Positions 7,821 to 16,894 of a DNA stretch of 64,000 nt are shown in pieces. Position numbers and translations under genes: made by a program. Numbering within the stretch: the stretch's first letter is position 1; each line of letters begins with the position of its first letter. This stretch comes from Priestia aryabhattai B8W22 (GTDB taxonomy: Bacteria; Bacillota; Bacilli; Bacillales; Bacillaceae_H), in assembly GCF_000956595.1 (NCBI RefSeq), contig NZ_JYOO01000003.1, positions 124,001 to 188,000 of the forward strand, read 5' to 3'. The notes beneath the pieces are model-generated. The model did not search any database. It worked only from the letters and a program-made list of their open reading frames with translations, and was not told where the DNA came from.

Positions 7821-8477
7821 TTGTTTAAGAAATTCAGGTTTTTATGGTTTATTTTGCTGATCTTTGTACTTATTTTTGTCAAAAATACGTTCTTTTCTTC
7901 TTCAGAGAACGCTACTGAGACGCTAGCAACGTCAGATGTTCCACAAGCTGCGGCTACTTTCAAAGAGGGAAACGATCAGCAGGACGGAGTCATTATTCAA
8001 AAATATCGCAAACAGCTAGATGCAGCACAGAAAAAAAGCGACGAAAAAGCTACTAAAGAAATACAAGAAAAAATTTATGAAGATGGCAGGCAAGCATCCT
8101 TAAAATTTTTACCGCGCAATAAATTTCAAAGAGCTTTTTCTCAGCCTTCTAAAAAATCGGCCGATGACATTTATAACTTTCTAATTGCCCAAGTGGGGTT
8201 TGGAGGATATGATTCTCTTTATCAAGAAGCAATAGCCGCAAAAAAAGAAGCAGCTTCTTCTACTGATGAATTAAATACGAGTGGCATTCAAGCTAAAACC
8301 GCTGCACTTACATACGGCACACTAGCACAAAGAGAGCAGCTGCTTGTTACAAGTCTTGCCTATGACTTAAGCAGCGTAGGCGTCATTTCTTCCGATACAG
8401 CTAAAGATATTGATAAAAAAGCTACTCATATGCTAGAAGTTAGAAAAGAAGGAATAAATGCCGCGATGGAAGAATAG
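7821..8477 (+). CDS. Membrane-anchored protein of unknown function
   Basis: 218 residues: a basic start, one membrane helix (about residues 6-23, FLWFILLIFVLIFV), then a soluble, lysine/alanine/glutamine-rich helical region that should lie outside the cell. No known domain recognised. The TTG at 7821 is chosen because AGAGGTG lies seven bases before it; the GTG at 7812 would overlap that ribosome site. It has its own terminator and no obvious operon partner. TATACT at 7765-7770 could be its -10. Confidence 0.75.
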   Translation: MFKKFRFLWFILLIFVLIFVKNTFFSSSENATETLATSDVPQAAATFKEGNDQQDGVIIQKYRKQLDAAQKKSDEKATKEIQEKIYEDGRQASLKFLPRNKFQRAFSQPSKKSADDIYNFLIAQVGFGGYDSLYQEAIAAKKEAASSTDELNTSGIQAKTAALTYGTLAQREQLLVTSLAYDLSSVGVISSDTAKDIDKKATHMLEVRKEGINAAMEE

Positions 8478-8494
8478 TTTTGCGAAGTGAAAAG

Positions 8495-8520
8495 CAGCAG
8501 GTAAAAACTGCTGTTTTTTT
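8495..8520 (+). terminator. Rho-independent terminator
   Basis: CAGCAG, 7-base loop, CTGCTG and seven T residues, directly after the membrane-anchored protein gene. Confidence 0.85.
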
Positions 8521-8621
8521 ATTCTGAATAACGTTCAGGTACTTCACTATTTTAATAGCGGATCATTTAATAACGATGGTTATAGCTTTCATATAATAAT
8601 ATAAAAATGGAGGGGATTTTT

Positions 8622-9512
8622 ATGAAAGAAGCGATTGTGTATCAATACGACGCGTTTAGCACGCGCCCTAATAAAGGAAATCCTGCGGGAATTGTGTTTA
8701 ACGGAGATGATTTTTCAGCTGAAGAAATGCAGAAGATTGCTTATCAAGCACAGTTTAATGAAACGGCTTTTATCATGAACTCTTCCCGTGCTGATTTACG
8801 AATTCGATACTTTACGCCTGGACAAGAAGCGGATTTGTGCGGCCATGCGACCGTCGCTTCTCTTTATGCTTTACATAGTAAAAACAAACTTCCAAAAACT
8901 ACATTTACGGTTGAAACAAATGCTGGAATTTTACCGATGACTGTGCAGAATAGAAACGGACAACCTGTTATCACCATGAGTCAAGCTTCTCCGCAGTTTC
9001 ATCCGTTTTCAGGTTCAAAAGAAAAGCTGGCAAGAGCTCTTAATCTTCATATTGATGACCTTGATCAAAGACTTCCTATTGTATATGGAAGTACAGGAAA
9101 CTGGACGCTTATTGTACCGTTAAAAAGTTTAGATGCCTGTAAAAAGATGAAGCCTAATCAAGAAGATTTCCCTCACATTTTAACAGATATGCCAAAAGCA
9201 TCTATTCATCCCTTTTGTTTTGAAACGATTCACTCAGAAGCTCATATGCACGGAAGACATTTCTCTTCACCATTTTCGGGTACAGTAGAAGATGCTGTAA
9301 CTGGAACGGCTTCTGGCGTGATGGGCGCCTATTATGCGAGATATGTGGATCAGCAAAAAAACGACCGCTGGCAATTTGTGATTGAGCAAGGACAGGAAAT
9401 AGATAGAGATGGATTCGTTCATGTAGAAATTACAAAAAAAGAGAATACGTATGGTGTGGTAATCGCAGGAGAAGCTGCCTATGTAACAAAGCAAATCGTT
9501 TCTCTTTCCTAA
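8622..9512 (+). CDS. PhzF-family isomerase-like protein
   Basis: 296 residues of the PhzF/DapF-like two-domain fold. The start VYQYDAFSTRPNKGNPAGIV, the QFNETAFI strand with the conserved Glu, DLCGHATVAS and the second-half GTVEDAVTGTASG are all family signatures. Phenazine PhzF isomerises DHHA, but lone Bacillus members act on unknown small molecules. AGGGGATTTTT precedes the ATG at 8622; the GTG-like start 15 bases earlier falls inside the ribosome site. Monocistronic. Confidence 0.9.
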   Translation: MKEAIVYQYDAFSTRPNKGNPAGIVFNGDDFSAEEMQKIAYQAQFNETAFIMNSSRADLRIRYFTPGQEADLCGHATVASLYALHSKNKLPKTTFTVETNAGILPMTVQNRNGQPVITMSQASPQFHPFSGSKEKLARALNLHIDDLDQRLPIVYGSTGNWTLIVPLKSLDACKKMKPNQEDFPHILTDMPKASIHPFCFETIHSEAHMHGRHFSSPFSGTVEDAVTGTASGVMGAYYARYVDQQKNDRWQFVIEQGQEIDRDGFVHVEITKKENTYGVVIAGEAAYVTKQIVSLS

Positions 9513-9516
9513 TAAA

Positions 9517-9550
9517 AACGTGTCCGCCTTTTTGGCGAACACGTTTTTTT
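9517..9550. terminator. Bidirectional terminator
   Basis: AACGTGTccGCC and GGCgaACACGTT around TTTTT, followed by T residues, between the convergent phzF-like gene and the small membrane protein gene. Confidence 0.85.
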
Positions 9551-9552
9551 GT

Positions 9553-9831
9553 TTAATAAATAATAGCCTGTACGCTCATTATTGTAACGGTTAAAATAAG
9601 AATCACGTTCCCTATAATTAACCACGGCTTTGCGCTTCCTCTTCTACCTTTAATAGCCGTGATTAGTCCAGCAATGGGCAACAAAGCCATAATGATGACC
9701 CAAATTTTACGAAGAATGCTGGAATCCAAATAAAACCCAAACTGCATCATCGCAAATAACACGACTGTAATAAGGAAGAAAAGTGTAGGCACAGCTAAAT
9801 GAATGCCTCTTGGTCTCATTGAGTAGTACAC
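9553..9831 (-). CDS. Small three-helix membrane protein, unknown function
   Basis: 92 residues with three predicted membrane segments (about 13-33, 42-60, 70-90) and a short basic cytoplasmic loop KGRRGSAKP. Starts with GTG at 9831 with only a weak AAAGTGA; the ATG 12 bases in has no ribosome site. Upstream on this strand TTGTCA, 17 bases, TAACGT could be a weak promoter. No family recognised. Confidence 0.65.
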   Translation of the reverse strand: MYYSMRPRGIHLAVPTLFFLITVVLFAMMQFGFYLDSSILRKIWVIIMALLPIAGLITAIKGRRGSAKPWLIIGNVILILTVTIMSVQAIIY

Positions 9832-9944
9832 AACATCACTTTCTTTCTATGTAAAATCTTACGTAAAATAACGTTATCATTTACACAGAGTTTTGACAAC
9901 TTTTTGAAGGATTTTGTCAACAAATTTTAATAATCTAGAAGAAA

Positions 9945-11447
9945 TTACTTCTCATTCAGCTGCCCGAAGACTGCCGGAAGTGCAGAAATAACGTCGCTTG
10001 CTAAAATATCTATCATTGTATGCCCCTGATCGAGCAGAACATCCGCCGCCTTTCCGTGAACATATACCGCATTACTGATTGCTTCTTGAAGAGAATCATG
10101 CTGCATGATAAAAGCGAGGATGATCCCCGTTAACGTGTCACCCGTTCCGCCTTTGGCAAGTCCTGCGTTTCCAGTGGTATTTACATATTGTTTCCCGGCA
10201 GGTGTTGTAACAATCGTATTTGGACCTTTTAATACAAGGTACACACCATTTTCCACTGCGTATTGTCTAGATATTAAAAATCGATTTTCTTCTACTTCTG
10301 AGATTGTTGTATCCACGAGTCTAGCCATTTCTCCCGGATGAGGTGTTAAAATCGTTGCGTGTGCTCTTTCTTTTACTTCTTTCATCAAATCTGGCAGATG
10401 AAAAAGAGCATCTGCGTCGATTACAACAGAAACCGGCTGTTGAAGCACTTGCTCGACGACTTTCTTCGTTTCTTTCGTTCTCCCAAGCCCCGGTCCGACT
10501 GCAACCGCATCATACTTCGCTTCTTCTAAAGGAATCTCGCCTGCAAAAAAGCCATCTTTGCTTGGGCATGGCTTGTACATCACTTCCAACATGTGAGCAG
10601 CTGCAATCGCATGAATATCACTCGGAAGCGCAAGAGTTAAAAGCCCTGCTCCGCTTGTGAGTGCTGCTTTTGACGTTAGCATTGGCGCTCCAGGTGTTTG
10701 GAGTGAACCTCCTATTACGATTCCTTTTCCATGCGTACCTTTATTGGACGAAGCATTCCGAATGGGAAAAGATTGTTTAATATGCTGGGTTGACCATATC
10801 TCTTTAAGAAATGAGCTTTTTTCAATTGCTAGCGGCGGAATACCGATATCTACTATAATCAATTCACCGTAGCTTTCTTTGCTCGGGTATGTAAATGCCG
10901 TGATTTTTGGCTGCTGAAGCGTAATCGTAGCATCTGCACGTATCGTAAGCTCTTGCTTCTGTTCCATTACTCCACTTGGGACATCGATGCTGTATATGTA
11001 AGCCTTAGAGTCGTTTATTTTTTTTATAATGTTATCATAAGGTGATTTGATGCTGCCTTTTACGCCTATACCTAATAGACAATCAATAAGGACCGTATAC
11101 TTTTTCACAGAGAAGTTGTCTCCCGCCGACTGCCACGCGAATCCAGCATTTTCATAGATGATCATTGCTTTTTTGGCTGCGCCTTTTATTTTTTCCCGTG
11201 CAGGAACTACCCAGACGTCAACTTCATAGCCTTTTGACTTCAAAGCACGTGCAATGACAAAACCGTCTCCTCCGTTGTTTCCCGTTCCTATAAGCAGCCC
11301 TATTTTTTCATATTGTTCGATTCGCTCACTCAGCACGTTTGCAGCAGCCTGCCCGGCATTTTCCATAAGGGACTCTTCACTCATCCCAATTGTATTCATC
11401 ATATAATCATCTACTTGATACATTTCTTGATTCGTTACAATTCTCAT
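9945..11447 (-). CDS. nnr: Bifunctional NAD(P)HX epimerase / ADP-dependent NAD(P)HX dehydratase
   Basis: 500 residues joining an N-terminal YjeF_N epimerase domain (about 1-215, with GTGNNGGDGFVIARAL) and a C-terminal ribokinase-like dehydratase domain (KGTHGKGIVIGGS, GPGLGR, LTPHPGEMARL, and GGTGDTLTG with the catalytic Asp). Together they repair damaged, hydrated NADH and NADPH in the cytosol. Size matches the fused family. The ATG at 11447 has GGAGCAGCATA before it; the frame extends 90 bases further up but overlaps the preceding gene. It lies 11 bases after a C45 acyltransferase gene, probably one transcript. Confidence 0.96.
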   Translation of the reverse strand: MRIVTNQEMYQVDDYMMNTIGMSEESLMENAGQAAANVLSERIEQYEKIGLLIGTGNNGGDGFVIARALKSKGYEVDVWVVPAREKIKGAAKKAMIIYENAGFAWQSAGDNFSVKKYTVLIDCLLGIGVKGSIKSPYDNIIKKINDSKAYIYSIDVPSGVMEQKQELTIRADATITLQQPKITAFTYPSKESYGELIIVDIGIPPLAIEKSSFLKEIWSTQHIKQSFPIRNASSNKGTHGKGIVIGGSLQTPGAPMLTSKAALTSGAGLLTLALPSDIHAIAAAHMLEVMYKPCPSKDGFFAGEIPLEEAKYDAVAVGPGLGRTKETKKVVEQVLQQPVSVVIDADALFHLPDLMKEVKERAHATILTPHPGEMARLVDTTISEVEENRFLISRQYAVENGVYLVLKGPNTIVTTPAGKQYVNTTGNAGLAKGGTGDTLTGIILAFIMQHDSLQEAISNAVYVHGKAADVLLDQGHTMIDILASDVISALPAVFGQLNEK

Positions 11448-11458
11448 TATGCTGCTCC

Positions 11459-12499
11459 TTACTGAAACGGAAATGGTTCGTCTGTATTTACCGTTCCTTT
11501 TATTTTCGTTATAGTTAATTGTTCTCCTTTCATCCAATCTTCAAACGAGAAAATAAGAGGTTTTGCTTTTCGTCCAATACCGACAATGACTTGCAATGTC
11601 TCCGGTACATACGCCACTGTATGAAGCGTTCCAGCAGAATTCCGGTAATCTTCTTTAAAAATACCGTATTCATCTTCATTAAATAAAGTGAAAGCTTCAA
11701 GAGGCGATAGCTTTTTTTCAATATGATCTCGAATATGATCGAGCCTTTCCCTTGACTCTACCAAATGATGACGATTTTCTTCGACTAGCTGATTAAAATG
11801 GTTCGTACACCCCATCATCGTTCCTCTTTGTACATGAACGCCTCGTCCAGATGCTTCGACTACTGCTCCCTGTCCGCTGCGGTCATAAATGGAATAATTA
11901 AACGCATGACGGTGCGGTGCCCTTTCTAAAATAGCAACAGCCTCTTCTGTCGTTTCACATGTTTCTAAAATAAACCGCGCAAGCGTACAGCAAATAAATC
12001 CGTTCGTTTGACGGCGGCGATTGACAAAATGATAGCCAATTGCTAATCCCTTTTCGTTCATTCCATCCATTCGCCCTATCATTCTTGTTCCAAACCCGAC
12101 GCTTGCATATCCTTCATTTGGCTGAAAAAGCAAAAATCGACCTTCGTACGTTTTAGGATGATAATCGTAGTTTCGCACGTACACGCCGTGCTGCATAAGA
12201 GCAGAACATCCCGTTTTCTTCCACTCTTGCTGATACCCGCTGTACTCATGTATAACGTCTTCAAGAGACCAATCTAAGCCTTCTGCTAAGCCCACTAGCT
12301 CATCCCACAGTCCGGGAGCAAATAAGTCGTAATAATGACGAGCTTCTTTTGCTATCGTTTGATAGCTTCGTAATGAACGTTTTCTTCTTTTTTGATGATT
12401 TTCAAACAGCTTTGTCCCTTTATGTAATTCCCCTTGCATTTCACCAAGCTCTCGGTAAGAGCCTCGCCCTTGAATAACTTCTACCTGTATTTCTTTCAC
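11459..12499 (-). CDS. C45-family autoproteolytic acyltransferase/hydrolase
   Basis: 346 residues of the Ntn-hydrolase C45 group (isopenicillin-N acyltransferase-like). GCSALMQHGVYVRNYDYHP holds the cleavage site: self-cleavage before the Cys near residue 98 would expose it as the nucleophile. EASGRGVHVQRG and TNHF, also conserved, follow. Members act on N-acyl amides or quorum signals, but no substrate can be assigned. GTG at 12499 is chosen because GGAGTGA precedes it; the GTG at 12508 is inside the ribosome site. First gene of a probable two-gene unit with nnr, a pairing without a clear metabolic link. Confidence 0.87.
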   Translation of the reverse strand: MKEIQVEVIQGRGSYRELGEMQGELHKGTKLFENHQKRRKRSLRSYQTIAKEARHYYDLFAPGLWDELVGLAEGLDWSLEDVIHEYSGYQQEWKKTGCSALMQHGVYVRNYDYHPKTYEGRFLLFQPNEGYASVGFGTRMIGRMDGMNEKGLAIGYHFVNRRRQTNGFICCTLARFILETCETTEEAVAILERAPHRHAFNYSIYDRSGQGAVVEASGRGVHVQRGTMMGCTNHFNQLVEENRHHLVESRERLDHIRDHIEKKLSPLEAFTLFNEDEYGIFKEDYRNSAGTLHTVAYVPETLQVIVGIGRKAKPLIFSFEDWMKGEQLTITKIKGTVNTDEPFPFQ

Positions 12500-12650
12500 T
12501 TTTATCACTCCAATTTTCCAGTACCTTTATTGTGCAGCAAGCGCTCTATTCTTTGCAACTTTCTCCTCTCATAGAACTCTCTTCCTTTGAATACAGTTAT
12601 AAAGAAACAGGTCGAAAGATTGAAAAGCATTATCATAAGAGGTGATCATA

Positions 12651-14519
12651 TTGCTAAAGGAAGTTCAGCTAGAGATTCAGCGAAGAATCGCCTATCTGCG
12701 CCCAACACAAAAAAATGACGGGTCATTTCGCTACTGTTTTGAAACAGGCGTTATGCCTGATGCGTTTTTAATTATGCTTCTTCGCACCTTTGATTTAGAT
12801 AAAGAAGTGTTGATTAAACAATTAACCGAACGGATCGTTTCCCTTCAAAATGAAGATGGCCTTTGGACGTTGTTTGATGATGAAGAACATAACTTATCCG
12901 CCACTATTCAAGCTTATACAGCTCTTTTATATTCAGGCTATTACCAAAAAAACGACCGGATTTTACGAAAAGCAGAAAGATATATTATAGATTCAGGAGG
13001 CATTTCTCGCGCCCATTTTCTCACAAGATGGATGCTTTGTGTTAACGGCTTATACGAGTGGCCAAAGCTATTTTACCTCCCGCTTTCTCTTTTGCTTGTC
13101 CCTACCTATGTACCGCTTAACTTTTATGAATTAAGCACCTATGCCAGAATTCACTTCGTTCCGATGATGGTAGCGGGAAACAAAAAATTTTCACTTACTT
13201 CTAGGCATACACCTTCTCTTTCTCATTTAGATGTAAGAGAACAGAAACAGGAATCGGATCAAACTGCTCAGGAATCACGCGCTTCTATTTTTTTAGTCGA
13301 CCATTTAAAACAGCTGGCTTCTTTACCTTCTTACATCCACAAGCTTGGTTATCAAGCAGCCGAGCGTTACATGCTGGAAAGAATCGAAAAAGATGGTACA
13401 CTCTACAGCTACGCCACCTCTACTTTTTTTATGATTTACGGTCTTTTGGCTCTTGGCTATAAAAAAGATTCATTTGTGGTTCAAAAAGCAATTGACGGTA
13501 TTTGTTCACTACTTAGTACATGCAGCGGCCACGTGCACGTAGAAAACTCTACGTCAACCGTTTGGGATACCGCCTTGCTATCTTACGCTCTACAAGAAGC
13601 AGGTGTACCGCAGCAAGATCCCATGATTAAAGGCACAACTCGCTACTTAAAGAAAAGACAGCATACAAAGCTTGGAGACTGGCAGTTTCATAACCCAAAT
13701 ACAGCACCTGGAGGCTGGGGATTTTCCGATATTAATACGAATAACCCTGACTTAGACGACACGTCTGCTGCTATCAGAGCTCTTTCTAGAAGAGCGCAAA
13801 CCGATACAGATTATTTGGAGTCTTGGCAAAGAGGCATTAACTGGCTGTTGTCCATGCAAAACAAAGACGGGGGTTTTGCTGCATTTGAAAAAAATACCGA
13901 CTCTATTTTATTTACTTATCTGCCGCTTGAAAATGCAAAAGATGCAGCGACGGATCCGGCTACTGCCGATTTAACCGGTCGAGTGCTTGAGTGCCTCGGA
14001 AACTTTGCCGGTATGAATAAATCCCATCCTTCGATTAAAGCTGCAGTAAAATGGCTGTTTGATCATCAATTGGATAACGGGAGCTGGTACGGCCGGTGGG
14101 GTGTTTGCTACATTTACGGAACGTGGGCCGCTATTACAGGACTCCGTGCTGTAGGAATTTCTGCTTCTGATCCGCGTATCATCAAAGCCATCAATTGGCT
14201 CAAAAGCATTCAACAAGAAGACGGCGGATTCGGAGAATCATGCTATAGCGCTTCTTTAAAAAAATATGTGCCTTTACCCTTTAGCACTCCTTCTCAAACG
14301 GCTTGGGCTCTCGATGCTTTAATGACAATATGTCCGTTAAAAGATCGAGCCGTTGAAAAAGGAATTAAATTTTTACTGAATCCAAATCTTACAGAGCAGC
14401 AAATTCATTATCCCACGGGAATTGGTCTTCCTGGACAATTTTATATTCAGTACCACAGCTACAATGATATTTTTCCTCTTCTTGCACTTGCCCACTACGC
14501 AAAAAAACATTCTTCGTAA
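12651..14519 (+). CDS. sqhC: Squalene-hopene-cyclase family; probable tetraprenyl-beta-curcumene cyclase
   Basis: 622 residues with the class II triterpene-cyclase (alpha6-alpha6 barrel) fold: several QW repeats (for example NKDGGFAAFE, LDNGSWYGRWG, QQEDGGFGE) and the acid motif DLDDT at 367-371, whose Asp369 protonates the substrate. In Bacillus this enzyme cyclises tetraprenyl-beta-curcumene to sesquarterpenes, and the megaterium enzyme also accepts squalene (established for the family). TTG at 12651 is chosen because AGAGGTGATCATA precedes it. The membrane-facing product is thought to protect spores. Confidence 0.93.
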   Translation: MLKEVQLEIQRRIAYLRPTQKNDGSFRYCFETGVMPDAFLIMLLRTFDLDKEVLIKQLTERIVSLQNEDGLWTLFDDEEHNLSATIQAYTALLYSGYYQKNDRILRKAERYIIDSGGISRAHFLTRWMLCVNGLYEWPKLFYLPLSLLLVPTYVPLNFYELSTYARIHFVPMMVAGNKKFSLTSRHTPSLSHLDVREQKQESDQTAQESRASIFLVDHLKQLASLPSYIHKLGYQAAERYMLERIEKDGTLYSYATSTFFMIYGLLALGYKKDSFVVQKAIDGICSLLSTCSGHVHVENSTSTVWDTALLSYALQEAGVPQQDPMIKGTTRYLKKRQHTKLGDWQFHNPNTAPGGWGFSDINTNNPDLDDTSAAIRALSRRAQTDTDYLESWQRGINWLLSMQNKDGGFAAFEKNTDSILFTYLPLENAKDAATDPATADLTGRVLECLGNFAGMNKSHPSIKAAVKWLFDHQLDNGSWYGRWGVCYIYGTWAAITGLRAVGISASDPRIIKAINWLKSIQQEDGGFGESCYSASLKKYVPLPFSTPSQTAWALDALMTICPLKDRAVEKGIKFLLNPNLTEQQIHYPTGIGLPGQFYIQYHSYNDIFPLLALAHYAKKHSS

Positions 14520-14549
14520 AGAAACAGCGCCTATAGCTGTTTCTTTTTA
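14518..14549 (+). terminator. Rho-independent terminator after sqhC
   Basis: AAAGAAACAGC, 7-base loop, GCTGTTTCTTTTT; the stem begins in the stop codon. Confidence 0.8.
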
Positions 14550-14620
14550 TATATAAAAGCAGGTTTTTTAGGAGACAAGTGGAATACCTTTTTAATGTTA
14601 GGAAAGAAAGGATGCATCAA

Positions 14621-15163
14621 ATGAATAATGTTTCACCACTTTTAAAAGGAAAAAACGTGATACTAAGAAAACCAAAAGACAGCGATGTAAATGACTATTT
14701 AGCATGCAAGCAAACAAAAGAACTTATTCGCATGTACGGAGGCGATACCCGAAACTTAAAACCTCTTACATTACAAGATGCCAAGCGGCACGTCGAGTAC
14801 ATAAAGTCTCAAAAGCTGAATTGGTGTATTGAATATCAGCAGCGCTTTGTTGGAGAAGCCCGGCTGACCGTTAACGAATACGACCGGCGCGCACGGTATG
14901 CAATTGGTTTATTTGATTCTTCCGTTTGGAATCAAGGGCTCGGCACTGAAGTTACAAAATTGGTACTTGCGTACGCATTTGAACACCTTCACTTGCACAG
15001 AGTTGATTTACGAGTGCTTGAGTACAACTATAGAGCCATTGCTTGTTATGAAAAATGCGGTTTTGTAAAAGAAGGAATAGAGCGTGAAGGTGCTTTTATT
15101 GAAGAAGCATTTCAGACAGATATTATCATGAGTATACTCGAACAAGAGTATTATCAGCTGTAG
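14621..15163 (+). CDS. GNAT acetyltransferase, RimJ/RimL-like
   Basis: 180 residues of the GNAT fold. NVILRKPKDSDVNDYLACK is the usual first strand, and the acetyl-CoA loop is the degenerate WNQGLGTEVTKL (Q/R-x-x-G-x-G/A), followed by YRAIACYEKCGFVKEG. This matches the RimJ/RimL branch that acetylates protein N-termini, amines or antibiotics. The ATG at 14621 is preferred since AAAGGATG is nine bases upstream; 42 bases of extra open frame upstream lack a ribosome site. Confidence 0.88.
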   Translation: MNNVSPLLKGKNVILRKPKDSDVNDYLACKQTKELIRMYGGDTRNLKPLTLQDAKRHVEYIKSQKLNWCIEYQQRFVGEARLTVNEYDRRARYAIGLFDSSVWNQGLGTEVTKLVLAYAFEHLHLHRVDLRVLEYNYRAIACYEKCGFVKEGIEREGAFIEEAFQTDIIMSILEQEYYQL

Positions 15164-15264
15164 AGGAGAGAACCAGCTGTCATCATCGTACTTCTTTAAA
15201 AGTTCGTATAGCCCAAGCCTTTTGTGAATAAAGTAACATAACGATATAACCAAAGGAGCCAACG

Positions 15265-15459
15265 ATGACAACTTATGATTCCTCCTCTTTTGTATTTGTA
15301 ACCATTGACAAACATGACATTGCTGCTTTTTTACTAATTGATATTATTTGCAGCACCACTATTTATGTAGCATGTAAACATTATCTCCACAATGAGCTGG
15401 TTTCCATTGCAAGCAGCGCTCTTTTTCCCATGGTATGTAAGAAGGTTTCTCGACGCTAG
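15265..15459 (+). CDS. Possible 64-residue small protein
   Basis: A short frame preceded by a strong ribosome site (AAAGGAG, 6 bases, ATG). One hydrophobic stretch (about 20-37, AFLLIDIICSTTIYVAC) and three cysteines. It converges with the ABC ATPase gene and ends 2 bases from its stop. No family recognised; the ribosome site is the main support. Confidence 0.4.
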   Translation: MTTYDSSSFVFVTIDKHDIAAFLLIDIICSTTIYVACKHYLHNELVSIASSALFPMVCKKVSRR

Positions 15460-15460
15460 C

Positions 15461-16246
15461 TCAGCTTTTTACCGGTTCTTTTAATGACAGCCAAGTGCGT
15501 TCCTTCTGCTGCTGAATCTCTACGGGGTGATTAAAAAATTCAGAAAGATGCGGCTCAGTGAGCTGGTCTTTCGTTTTTCCAGAAGAAAACACTTCTCCTT
15601 GGCGCATACAAAGCGTATGGGTAAAGCAAGGCAAAATTTCTTCTACATGGTGAGTAACATAAATAAGCGTAGGAGCTTTTGGCTGATCTGCCATTTTTGC
15701 AATCAGCTGAAGAAGCTGTTCTCGGGCCATTATATCTAGACCTGTACATGGCTCATCAAGTATTAAAAGCTTTGGTGAAGCCATAAGAGCTCGGGCAATT
15801 AGCACTCGCTGGCGCTCTCCTTGAGAAAGTGTTCCGTAGGCCTGATTTTGTAAATCTTCGCAATTTAGCAGCTGCATTAATTCTATGGCTTGGTTCATAT
15901 CTTTTTGATCCACTTGTTCATATAACCCAATAGATGCAAATTTTCCGCTTAAAATCATTTCTACAACCGTATCGTCATCTCGAAACCGCTGTTGAAGCGA
16001 AGAGCTTACCCATCCAATTTCTTTTCTCAGCTCAGACAGATTTGTTTCTCCAAATTTCCTTGAAAGAACTTCTACTTCCCCTTTTGTAGGCCAGATATAT
16101 CCGTTGATGATATTTAAAAGCGTCGTTTTTCCGGAACCATTTAATCCAAGCAAACACCAATGTTCCCCTTTTTCCACTGACCACGACACGCTTTTTAAAA
16201 TTTCTTTTTCTGCTCGTTTTACTGAAACGTTCTTAATGTTGATCAT
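15461..16246 (-). CDS. Stand-alone ABC transporter ATP-binding protein (YlmA-like)
   Basis: 261 residues with Walker A GLNGSGKTT, Q-loop, signature LSQGERQR, Walker B LLILDEP and the switch His in YVTHHVEEI. Residues after 215 resemble the YlmA/ModF-type subfamily. There is no permease gene on either side, so it may pair with a distant permease or act as a non-transport ABC ATPase. AGGAGTG precedes the ATG. Confidence 0.9.
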   Translation of the reverse strand: MINIKNVSVKRAEKEILKSVSWSVEKGEHWCLLGLNGSGKTTLLNIINGYIWPTKGEVEVLSRKFGETNLSELRKEIGWVSSSLQQRFRDDDTVVEMILSGKFASIGLYEQVDQKDMNQAIELMQLLNCEDLQNQAYGTLSQGERQRVLIARALMASPKLLILDEPCTGLDIMAREQLLQLIAKMADQPKAPTLIYVTHHVEEILPCFTHTLCMRQGEVFSSGKTKDQLTEPHLSEFFNHPVEIQQQKERTWLSLKEPVKS

Positions 16247-16264
16247 GCTAACACTCCTTTACTC

Positions 16265-16747
16265 TCATTTTTCATTATATATACTATAAAAAAATAATGA
16301 TTTATCCCATTTGTTAACTTGCTTTTCTTTTTTCATGCCAATTCTTTCAGCCACTTTAATCGATGGGAAATTGTCAGGATCTATTAATGATATAATCTTC
16401 TGAAATTTCAGCGTATTAAGTCCGTAATGTAGGCAAGCTTTTGCTGCTTCACTCGCATAGCCTTTTCCCCAGCAGCTGCGTAAAAATAAATAGCCAAGCT
16501 CCGGGTCTACCTTTCCGTCTACTTTTTGAAGAACCATGCCGCACTGCCCTAGAAACTCTCCATTCTGTTTATCCTCAGCGACCCACATGCTAATGCCGTA
16601 TGTTTGATAATGCTGCTTCATCCATTGAATCCAGCGATATGTGTCCTGTTCATTTTTAGTAGAAGAATAATACTTCATGGTTTCAGCATCTTCAAATATT
16701 TTCATTAAATTGCCTGCATCGCTTTCAGCCATAGCTCGCAGCGTCAT
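16265..16747 (-). CDS. GNAT acetyltransferase (RimJ/RimL-like), start codon uncertain
   Basis: 160 residues from the first ATG. LRSCWGKGYASEAAKACLHYGL is the acetyl-CoA loop (R/Q-x-x-G-x-G/A), and IDPDNFPSIKVAERIGM is the typical late motif. The usual family N-terminus IETER-x-x-LR continues upstream of this ATG in the same frame without a normal start codon, and the only good ribosome site (AAAGGAGAGG, 16775-16784) sits before two ATT codons (16760-16765). So translation may begin at ATT. Substrate unknown. Confidence 0.8.
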   Translation of the reverse strand: MTLRAMAESDAGNLMKIFEDAETMKYYSSTKNEQDTYRWIQWMKQHYQTYGISMWVAEDKQNGEFLGQCGMVLQKVDGKVDPELGYLFLRSCWGKGYASEAAKACLHYGLNTLKFQKIISLIDPDNFPSIKVAERIGMKKEKQVNKWDKSLFFYSIYNEK

Positions 16748-16868
16748 TCGCTCTGTCTCAATAATCGTATAAATCCTCTCCTTTCTTCCATTCCATAGCG
16801 TAATATCTTTATTATCCGCTACTATTTTCTTTTCGTAAAGTTTTCCTTTTTTTATTTAAATGAAACAG

Positions 16869-16894
16869 AAAAAAAGGCTGCTACACACAGCCCT
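16869..16894 (-). terminator. Rho-independent terminator
   Basis: On the minus strand GGGCTG, short loop, CAGCC and seven T residues, directly after the stop of the HQxxH membrane protein gene. Confidence 0.75.

Noticed and set aside
9890-9935. TTGACAA...TTGTCAA inverted repeat upstream of the NnrDE end
   Set aside because: Could be an operator or promoter but lies between two genes of the same direction with weak symmetry and no match to a known site.
10343-10660. Plus-strand frame opposite the NAD(P)HX repair gene
   Set aside because: Lies fully antisense to well-conserved motifs of nnr; no ribosome site.
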